Shown piece by piece: positions 55,710-64,000 of a stretch of 64,000 nt of DNA. Made by a program: the position numbers and the translations under genes. The notes beneath the pieces were generated by a model. It worked only from the letters and a program-made list of their open reading frames with translations. It searched no databases and had not been told where the DNA came from. This DNA is from Gamarada debralockiae (taxonomy: Eukaryota > Ascomycota > Leotiomycetes > Helotiales > Hyphodiscaceae): assembly GCA_002803225.1 (NCBI GenBank), contig NXFV01000371.1, forward strand, positions 1 to 64,000, in the 5' to 3' direction. Numbering within the stretch: the first letter of the stretch is position 1; every line of letters begins with the position of its first letter.

Positions 55710-56205
55710 TCACTTCGCTTTCGCTGCCTGTTGTGCAGCTTCTCTCCGTGTTGCTGTAACACAAGTCAGCATCTTTCCTCAGATAGCAAGAGAATGGAAA
55801 GAACCCACCATCTTCCAACAGAGCCGTATCTACCGCGCTTCCAGGCAAATGCACGTATCTGACCACACTGCCTCTGATGAAGACATTCTTGACCGAAGAC
55901 TATTCAATTCCATAATCAGCATGAGATCTCCGAAATGCGTCTCCAGCTCTCCATCCCCAACGCGCCGGTTCAAAGTACTCACCAAATGTGGATACTTCAG
56001 CTCCTCCACCACTTGTATATCATCGAGCTTGATATTGAGGTATTGGTCGACCGATTTCAAGGTTCCGCGGATCTGGATATCGTTCTTGAGCTCGACGGTG
56101 ACTTCGTGGTCGACCAAGGTCTTAAAAAAACTGTTTGCAGGACTGTTAGAACGTGTCCAATGAAATAAAGCTGAGATGGATGCACGTATACCTGAAGAAT
56201 AACAT
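55710..56205 (-). CDS. LSM2: U6 snRNA-associated Sm-like protein LSm2, 94 aa
   Basis: The model is complement(join(55710..55741,55809..55899,55983..56130,56192..56205)). Exon 1 is only 14 nt (MLFF plus two bases). Splicing gives MLFFSFFKTLVDHEVTVEL, the Sm1 motif with NDIQIRGTLKSVDQYLNIKL, and the Sm2 motif in FIRGSVVRYVHLPGSAVD. LSm2 is part of the Lsm2-8 ring on U6 snRNA (nuclear splicing) and the Lsm1-7 ring (cytoplasmic mRNA decay). Two acceptors compete for the last exon. The one ending CGGAG (exon from 55741) gives LLEDEAAQQAAKAK and a 94-aa protein, the family length. The ACAG ten bases earlier runs on into an unlike tail, so the later one is preferred. Confidence 0.85.
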
Positions 56206-57948
56206 ATTGCAATATCCTGGTGGTGCGAAGAATGGGTGTAAATCGAGGTTGCTCGAGGAGTCTCGTGAATCTGGTGGTGATGCTTTTTGGTGGGGATATT
56301 CGAGATTGTGGCACCTCAAAATAAAGGCACCAATCTCTGACTCCAGAGGAAATCGACGATCCCATGGGCGAGATTCACTTCTGCAACCGTTTAAATGCCA
56401 TATATCGACCTGCAACGACCCGAGAACACCAATGCGAGGCTCGATATTACAAATACCTTGTGGTGCTCGGTAAGGCCGAGGTATTCTCTCTACGAATTTT
56501 GAGGGCACGTCTGAAGTTGGACGACATGCTCATTCTGCAATGTACCGACGCTTCACGTCTACAGTTTGCAAAGGATACGCCTTTTGTGAATGTCATTCCA
56601 GGTTGCGACCTAGTTGGGCTCTATTAGTTTTGAAACTACCTCAAAATCACATGCCCGTGGCAAGAACTCGGAGCAGAATGTTTCCGAGCTAAGAAGCTAC
56701 ATTTGCTTCCGTACCCAGTACCATTTGAGTACTAATGCGATTGCCGTTATTGAAAAAGTTTCTTTTACAACCTTCTAAGACTCTTCGAAAGTCAGTCTCG
56801 CCGGCTTGTGCCGGTGTTGTGTTTCTTACGCTGTCCACCAAGGTTCAGCCCTCATCTCTTGCAGTGACTGGAAAATACCCTATCCTGATGGTCACAAAAG
56901 ACAACCAACCGTGAATGAAATTGCTGTCGGTAGTCGCTCCCGCGGGGTAACTGGATCTGAAGCTTGAGATCTGGTATTGAAGCATTCATACCCAATGTGA
57001 GAGGCTTGAGTGAGTACTGCGACATACTCGGACCGAAATAGTCCATATGCGTGCTTAACGTTCTGTCGTTGATTCAAGATGCAGGTTCCTATTGGGTTCC
57101 TTCAACTCTCTAGGATTTCTTCGTCTGCGAGACGCAGGAATCTCCGAGGTCGTTTGAATGAATATGTTGACAAGGGCCCGGACTAATTGAGGTCTATGAC
57201 CACTCGCTGAATAACTCCTCGCATCGCTATTGGCTTTATGGTTGTTATTTGCGCTCTTGTGCCACACCTGAGAGTGCCGGGTGATAGCCTTCCAGTTCTG
57301 GGGATGAGGCCGTTATCAGACTCTCTTGATCATGAGAGGGACCTTCATACCTCGCGTACGGAAAAGTCAGCCTGAATGGGTTTGACCTTGTATAAGTGCA
57401 ACCTCAGGTTGCTAATTCGATACCTGTCAGAAAGGAAGAAATACCTGATACGGCCAAAATTGCGCAAGCGAGCGCGACGTGCAGCATCTTACGCTAGCCA
57501 CCAGTCCGTGCTGACATGTAGTCAGGTACAAGGAAGTAAGAACGCACCAAGAGACGGTGCCAGGAAAATGTACGCGGACGAGTCAAACGGCGAGCCTGCA
57601 TAATTCCGACCAGGGTCCCAAGACCCCTCCTGCACGCACAGGGATACTGCCCAGAGTTGATACAGACGCATGTGAGCGGCGAGCACCTTCTAGATCCGAA
57701 AAGACACTTGAATCCTTCTGCGGCCTTCGAATGCAGCTTCATTCTGCCTGAAGTACATATACCAGCGTCCAGCCACGTCGTTTTCAAGCTCATCACTGCT
57801 CCGCATACCAAGACTTCTCCAACCAGCGACCTGCATATTATCTTTGTGTGCTGGCTTGCATCCTCTATAGCACCTATCGGCCGCAGAGCCGCACCGTCAT
57901 ATTCCCCAAACATCCAGATTATCAAAGTTTCCGGATATTCCTCCTGCC
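56206..57948. other. Divergent intergenic region, about 1.7 kb
   Basis: This holds the promoters of LSM2 (minus) and the NTF2-like gene (plus). No gene was recognised among several short frames. Confidence 0.4.
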
Positions 57949-59148
57949 ATGGCGACTGCTGAAGTTGAAGCCCCTCCTACGGGCAATCCCGGGTTGCCGG
58001 ACTACCTTCTAGACCCAAATGCAGTTCTGAAAGATAGCTCGGCTAACTGGCGATATGGTCGAGCTCCAGATTACTCAAACACTCGGAAGGTTTACGAGCA
58101 AAGTGGGTCCACGTTTCTTCTTCTCTGTCCTATCATCTTGTGCTGTAGCCTGACCCAAGGAATATCATTAAGAAGCTCATGGATTCTAAACATTAGCTGG
58201 AAAAATTACTGACACTTTCCTTTAGCTAAGACCAAGAGCCACGAAGCAGCCAGTCTCCCAAATCTCGTCGAGAACCTAGTCAAGAACTGGGAAGTGGAAG
58301 CCAGCTTCAAGAGTGACATTTCCGACTGGCGAACCATCGACCGTCCCAACTATTCGTTCTCGGTCAATGGTGGGCCACCCCAATCCGCCGAGCATATGCT
58401 CAAAGTTGGGACCTATAACGCAATTATTGCACCCAACGAGTTCTACAGCCCGGAAAATTCAGACTTCGCATCCAGCCACAAGACCTTCAAACGTATGATG
58501 CCGACCTTTGCGTGGGAAGTGCTTGAGGTCTATAGCGGGCCGCCAGTCGTGGCCTTCAAGTGGCGCCATTGGGGAGTGATGAAGAATGATTATGTAGGGT
58601 TCAACGAGTGTGTTGCCCCCTTTCCCTTACTCTCGAAGTCTCAGGTTATATGAATGATTGCTGATGATTAATGACTATACAGCAAAGGCGAGAAAGTCAC
58701 GGCCCCCGCACACGGAGCTACCATCGACATCCAAGGCATCGCAGTAGCCAAAGTAGATGACAAAGTCCGCCTCCAGAGCGTAGAAATCTGGTTCGATCCC
58801 CTCGAAATGTTCCGGCAAATTGCTCCCAACGGAGTCGTCAATAAAACCATCGTCGATCCCATGCCTAGTCAGGATTTCTCTGCTCAACTACATGGCGATA
58901 GTCATGATCACTATGTTGAACACTCTGAGAGCCCCATCATCCCTACGCTGGAGAAGGAAAGTGGAGACGGTGATATGGTGACAGCATCTGACTCTTCAAG
59001 TGAGAAGGTAGCAGCTGAGAAGCTTCCCGAGATAGCCCCTAGCAATGTTGCTGTGGCCCCTGCTAGTAGCGCTGAAGCAAAGGCGACACACGAGGAGATG
59101 AGCAAGATTACGGCGGCTGAATGTCCGTTCCTGATGAACAAACAATGA
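57949..59148 (+). CDS. NTF2-like (SnoaL-type) pathogenesis-related-like protein, 333 aa
   Basis: The model is join(57949..58102,58226..58607,58683..59148), with introns of 123 and 75 nt. The protein starts MATAEVEAPPTGNPGLPDYL and contains NWRYGRAPDYSNTRKVYEQT, LVENLVKNWEVEASFKSDIS, IIAPNEFYSPENSDFASSH, AWEVLEVYSGPPVVAFKWRH, APAHGATIDIQGIAVAKVDD and IWFDPLEMFRQI. The alternating helix and sheet with WRHWG matches the fungal NTF2-fold proteins annotated as pathogenesis-related. The last 100 residues are Ala/Ser/Glu-rich and disordered. NTF2 folds can be enzymes or binding proteins, and no active site is certain here. No signal peptide is visible. Confidence 0.75.
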
Positions 59149-59659
59149 CGGTGAATCCTTGGGGCCTCTCGTCTTCAGTTTGCACTTTCACCAGCAAAAT
59201 TCGCCGTGGAGTTGATCCATGAGATTCTTAGCACCCTCACTACAAAATATTCCGAATCTATATTGCGAGATCTCATTGCTTTGTTGGATGAATGATGCAG
59301 TTCGAGAACCAATGTCTTTGAGCAAATGTAACCTTACTTCAATTCAAATTACCGTAAGATCACCAGGGTTTTCTTAATCCTTACTCATGAACCAAGCACA
59401 AACATGAAATCTTTCCTCGAGACCGAATGATGATTGGGTAATTACCTTGCGATTGTCCCTAACACATCACGTCCTCTGCATCAACGACGTTAGGAGTCGT
59501 AATCAGGTAGCTGATTTTTCTGCCAAACGCCTGCGTCGGATACGATCTTTCTTCTAGCTTCTCCTCTCTATTGCGCTACATTACTATATTTTACCCAGAG
59601 GAGCCTTTGCCCATCTAGAGAATTCGCTATATCATTCCAGAGCTGGTCATATAGCAGAC
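59149..59659. other. Intergenic, 3' flank of the NTF2-like gene
   Basis: No gene was recognised. AT-rich segments around 59330-59600 lie between the NTF2-like gene and the broken TPR gene. Confidence 0.4.
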
Positions 59660-62647
59660 TTGCCTCGTCCCACCTACGAAGGCGTTGTAGCGCACGCCCG
59701 CAAAGGTTGGATTGCCACAGAATCCCTGGCCCTCACCATGAACTTCACGTCCTTCAGAGTAGCCTCGCGTATCTCAAGAGACGATTCATAGTCCTTTCTT
59801 GTGGAATAGAATGACGAGAGAAAATTGAACGATTTCCATGGTTTGGCAGCTTGTGAGACCGTGTACGAGCTCACCTCGCTTGCATACGATGCCACGCATG
59901 AGATCGATGGCCTGCTCTTGCCGATTACTCTCGAAATAAATCTCTGCGATTTCCTGGCCAACATCGGAAAAGTAGTCATCCTTCTACGTTGATGTAGACT
60001 CGCGTCGATTCCAAACGTCAGTGTACGCAGCTTTAACCTCATCCTCTCGATCATCATGCTTCAGCGCTGAAACAAGGTCTTCCAGTGTTTTAAAGACCAG
60101 TGAGTGTGAATCACAAACTCTTTCCTCACTCCTTTTGAGAACGTCTTGAAAAATAGTCACTGAGTAAAGTCGTGTATCAGGATTGAAGCTTCCACTCTCT
60201 CTGATTGCATCCTTCATGGTTCTTCCCAAGTCACGGCCAAATGACAGAAATTGTTCGGATTCAAGGTCTCTTTCTTTCGTATAAAGTTCTCTGTGCCGTC
60301 TTCGAAGCAGGTTATATAGCCCTCATGTCCCTGGCCAGCAACAGGCAAAAGCAAGATCTGCGGCATGCTCTGCAATCTGACGCATTCGATAAGACCCTCC
60401 TAATGCAAATGACGCTTCAAAAATATCTTTGTTGACTTGAACGCTAAGGGTTAGCACTTTGTGTTTAATGCTAGTGATGTTCCTTCTTCCAAGCTCTTGG
60501 CATGTAATACTCCAAAAGCTGTAACATTGTGCTTCCAGACCTCTTGCAGAATCTCGTCGCTCTCTTTTTGGGCTCCATCTTCCTCACCACGTCGTTGAAG
60601 GTCACCTGCAAATCTGAGTCCCAAGATGGTGGTGACTTCGCGGGCGGGGTATTTGTTATTCCATTTTAGCCATTCTTCTCGCAGGCGCTGTACTGAGTGG
60701 AATTGCAGACAGTAGGCGGAACGCAGTTGTTGCTCGGACGCAGGTGGTGGAGAAATATCAACTGGCAACCGCTCAAACTCCGTGTTAAAATGTAGGAGCG
60801 GTATCTCAAACAGTGTCGCCATGTAGCCGGCCGAGTACGAGTAAGACAAAATATGACCCTCTTCTTCGGTGAGTTTGCAATCGTTCGGGTGGGCCCGTAT
60901 ACACCGTTCGCAAACTTTCGCAGAATATCCTGAGGTCATCCTTTGGATTTAACGACGTATAACAGGCCGCAATTTTCTTCAAAATCCATCTATTATCTTC
61001 TCGCTCTTGGCGACTATCCTTCTGCTTCCGCTCTTCCCACACTTCTTCGAGCAACTTCAACGCATTCCTAGTTAAATCCGTCTGTTTCAGAAGAAGCGAG
61101 GACGAAATGAATTTGAAGAAAACCGTGAGGCCTCCACTCCCGCTCGCATTCGTTCTCTTTTCCAGTCCCATAGAAGGCTCAGATACAATTCCACGACCAG
61201 AGGTCGAGTCGATAAACTCCTATCGTACAATCCTTTTAAGCGTTTTGCACTTCCGCTGCTATATGCGGAAATTTTTTGCCGTTATTGGGGTTATCCGCAG
61301 ATAGCAGTTTCCCGTATATTTCAATGACACCTCTGATTTCACTACGTTTCTGTAGATTCTTTTCAACATTGAGCCCAGCAGTGATGGAATCTCGGTGCGA
61401 GAGACCGCGATACAAATGGGCCTTCTCGACTATTAAACCATGCACTTTGTAAAAGGCCCGCTCCTTGTTATACATCATTAAGAGTCGATCGTAAAGGTGG
61501 CGAATAGTTTTAGCAGCAAAGACGGGATTTGAATCTTTGGTGTCTTCGTAAGGGTCTAGTCTGTCCCGCACGCATGCTGTCCAGAGTTATGATATACCGC
61601 CTCCGCTTTTCGTCCGAGTTTCTGAGCCTCGTAGACTCTAGCCAAGGCAAGTGACATCTCAAGAGAACTGGCATGCAGCTTCCCCAGTTCCCTTCGAGGA
61701 TACTGAGAAGATCGGCATATAGCTTGGCAGAGTTTGGTGTGGTCTACTTCCGTTGCTCGTAATATCCAGCCAGGTGCCTTCCAACCTCAATTGTTTGCAA
61801 TGTCGTTCTGCCCAGGATATTGATATTTGTTTCCCAAATATCCTCTAGCACATTTTGCGCTTCGTCTTGAGAGGATGAAGATTCAAGAAAGCGGGCGAGA
61901 TTCTCAGCCGCTTCTATTGTCACATGATCAAGAGGTCCTCTGCTTTGTAAGATGCCGACGTACAACGCTTTCGCTTTTTGAACTCCACCCTGTCTTTCAT
62001 AAATCGCCCCAAGACGTTGCACAATTGTAACAGTCTCTTCGATAAACGGTTCAGGGAGCTTGGTCGTTGTCTCAGTGAGAACTTCCGGCCAAAGATGTTC
62101 CAGCAATTGAACCCATAATCTGGACGAACTCTCCCATCTGTACACGGAGCAACGAGCTCTTTGTAACGCTGGAAGCGGCCAATGTTTTCTCCAATCCGGA
62201 CAAGGATCAAAAAGAGCCTTTCAAGCATTTCGATGTAGTTGAGTCCAATCTGCATGCATAATGCAAAGTAATCGCTAGCTTCATGTTTTCTCAAACCTTG
62301 AGCACTCACTTGTAAGAGAACACGACAACTGTCCCATACCAAGCTCGCAATATCAGGACTTTTGTTGACATAGACATCCATGCCGAAGAAAACATGTCCA
62401 CCTTTTTAGCAAAGAAAACTGCAAGTTTCAGCATCTTATCCAGCTTACTCCCTTCCTTTGTTGCTTTCTTTGCGCGTTCAGTATTTGCGAGATCAAGGAT
62501 AGCTTGTATCGAGGTCGTGCCCAGGATGAGTTCTTGGGATGACTTGTCACTGAGCTGGCCGTTGCAACGCTTAATTGCTTCTTCCTTCGCATCTTGGACA
62601 ATCAAATTCGCTGAGAGAACAGCCTCAGGCATAATCACGGCGGCCAT
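59660..62647 (-). pseudogene. Broken STAND/TPR-like gene, about 3 kb
   Basis: The minus strand begins MAAVIMPEAVLSANLIVQDA and KLDKMLKLAVFFAKKVDMFS. One base later it continues out of frame as MDVYVNKSPDIASLVWDSC, RVLLQ, a likely intron, and IGLNYIEMLERLFLILVRIG. That order (helical head, then LVW-S-R-LLQ) resembles the N-terminal helical region of fungal STAND proteins. TPR-like helices follow: EETVTIVQRLGAIYERQGG, VQKAKALYVGILQS, EMSLALARVYEAQKLGRKAE and AKVCERCIRAHPNDCKLTE. Frame changes or stops occur near 62390, 62130, 61745, 61590, 61230, 60950 and 60450, too many for introns alone. No NACHT P-loop is seen. It is either a decayed gene or a poorly assembled one. Confidence 0.6.
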
Positions 62648-62973
62648 GGTGGACTGCCCTTGAGCTTTAGTTCTGTCAAAGGCAGTGCTTCAGCTCACAA
62701 CATAGATACATAGTCTACATCGTCGCAGGATCAGACACGCACAGTCAACATAGGATGTGATATCAAAAGGATGATGGGAAGCTGTTAAATAATGACCTTT
62801 CGAGGTGAGGTTTTGACAACTCTCAGCCTCGCTTGGGAGACAATTCGGGTGAATGAGTTGAAATTCGAGAAAAGCAACATTAACGTCTTTTGCAGCTTTC
62901 CATTGGTACAGAGTTGTCTCATGGTGATCAATCAAATTAGTGTAGCAAGCGGACACCATGCAGGTAAAGTTAC

Positions 62974-63300
62974 TCACAATGAAGTTCCCTCAGTTCTATC
63001 ATTTTGGGAGGGCTGTCTGCTTTCATCATTATGCAGGCAGCTCACACCAAGCAACATGGTGATCACATTCATGGGGTAGTATTTATTTGATTTCTTCAAT
63101 GCAAAATAAATCGTGTCCATTAGTGCCGTTGGATCAACTGGTGCTGCTGAAGCAATCGTTGACGAGAGTACAGGTGTGCCACAATGCCGCAATACAAATA
63201 ATGGCGGTGCAAACGTAACAAATCCATCAACTTTCAATCGCCCAATCAGGATGAGTGCTATACCTGCTTCACATAAGTCAGGATTGCATTCGCTCGCCAT
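62974..63300 (-). CDS. Hypothetical small protein, 108 aa
   Basis: An ATG at 63300 opens a 108-codon frame starting MASECNPDLCEAGIALILIG and including FVTFAPPLFVLRHCG and ALKKSNKYYPMNVITMLLGV. It is moderately hydrophobic, with several Cys residues and no clear signal peptide. A further minus-strand open frame (62690-62977) overlaps its end. They could be exons of one gene upstream of the broken STAND/TPR gene, but no clean junction was found. No family is recognised. Confidence 0.3.
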   Translation of the reverse strand: MASECNPDLCEAGIALILIGRLKVDGFVTFAPPLFVLRHCGTPVLSSTIASAAPVDPTALMDTIYFALKKSNKYYPMNVITMLLGVSCLHNDESRQPSQNDRTEGTSL

Positions 63301-64000
63301 GATCAAGGGTTTGAGGCTGATCGGAATTTGAATATGGCAGGCCTTTGCTGCAGCTCGCTGCTATTTATGTCTCAAAGGAGTCCAAGAACCTGCTGTAGCA
63401 ATAGACATGCACTGTCTAATCAGCGAGCCTTCGCATTTAAGCATGGCTGCACTAATTCATTGATTTGTTTTCGATTGCTAAAACACACTGGAGTCTATTG
63501 TACATTTTGGGTTCAACTACTGGCCGCGAAGGCTGCAACTTTCGGCCAGAACACCAGCTGATGCCATTTTTGACTGCGCCTTCCGAAGAAACGAAATCAA
63601 AGTCGCATATTATTTCTCGGGGGCAAAGGAAAGAGAGGTAGAACTAACACATATACATACAAGAAGGAAAATAAAAGCAAGCAAAGCGATAAATTGTGTG
63701 CAGTGTGCGCGTTTGTAGGCGGGTACTAGGCTTCAGGGCGCAGAACGTATTGAAATAGTACAACAATGGAACATAACAGCTTCTTCCCCTTGACTCCCCA
63801 TCCCCCCTCGATTCTCGAAAACACCGCAATGAATACTCGAACAGACAAATGATCAGTGACTACCAGAAAGGCGGAAGGTGTACGTGCGGACTGAAAAGCC
63901 TCGAACAGACTCTGATTGAGCCAAAGAACATCAATAACATCTTGTGCTTGATGTTCTGGGGCCTATATTCTGCATAAAGTGAAGGCGAAGGCGTCGACGA
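63301..64000. other. Window end, no gene seen
   Basis: No recognisable coding sequence is present in the last 700 bases. Confidence 0.4.

Noticed and set aside
55567..55751. Longer LSM2 tail from the first acceptor
   Set aside because: It gives an Arg/Ser/His-rich tail unlike any LSm2, whereas the next AG gives the expected 94-aa protein.
62974..63300. Small ORF as first exon of the STAND/TPR gene
   Set aside because: No in-frame splice junction from it to the ATG exon at 62647 could be built, and that exon already starts with a plausible N-terminus.
1..64000. tRNA, rRNA, CRISPR array or bacterial operon features
   Set aside because: No convincing tRNA arm pattern, rRNA block or spaced direct-repeat array was found; intron-rich eukaryotic genes make bacterial features unlikely.

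Overview
This window reads as nuclear DNA of a filamentous ascomycete. Genes are densely packed on both strands and are interrupted by short GT-AG introns, mostly 46-83 nt, with CTRAC/CTGAT-like branch sites. The products are typical of Pezizomycotina: a Zn2Cys6 regulator, a Pth11-like rhodopsin-domain protein, and remnants of HET and NACHT genes. A plant-associated or saprotrophic Leotiomycete is a reasonable guess from the gene content, but this is inference.

Region 1 (1-18.5 kb) alternates intact genes and debris. Intact genes are an amidohydrolase (1407-3055), a Zn2Cys6 regulator (6490-7862, minus), cystathionine gamma-lyase (8525-9784), a Gly/His-rich repeat protein (10620-11249), a DEDD-type 3'-5' exonuclease-like protein (12802-13539) and a protein kinase (16624-17922) whose membrane-anchored tail lies in another frame. 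Between them are a LINE reverse-transcriptase remnant, a NACHT gene broken in its P-loop, the 5' third of a pectin methylesterase, a methyltransferase pseudogene, and fragments of HET and alpha/beta-hydrolase genes.

Region 2 (18.5-23.6 kb) is a transposon nest around one F-box gene. It holds three TA-flanked MITE-like elements, a transposase fragment, a 48-bp minisatellite, a copia-type gag fragment with a half-tRNA primer site, and an inverted truncated copy of one MITE. That copy differs from its sister mainly by CpA-to-TpA changes, the signature of repeat-induced point mutation.

Region 3 (24-59 kb) is mostly housekeeping. It holds a METTL18/HPM1 protein-histidine methyltransferase, an HSL-type esterase, NOP12, a DEP1/SDS3-like Rpd3L subunit, a small gene divergent from PTA1/symplekin, a rhodopsin-domain membrane protein, a 14-exon fusion of an alpha/beta hydrolase with a CorA-like channel (39776-44538), a PHS-like MFS permease, PSO2/SNM1, LSM2 and an NTF2-like protein. 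RNA metabolism is well represented (NOP12, PTA1, LSM2), but nothing suggests co-regulation beyond two divergent promoters.

Region 4 (59.6-64 kb) holds a long, many-times-disrupted TPR/STAND-like gene and one small unrecognised ORF. I saw no rRNA, convincing tRNA or CRISPR. Exon boundaries were worked out by hand from frame continuity and splice motifs, and each stated spliced length is an exact multiple of three.
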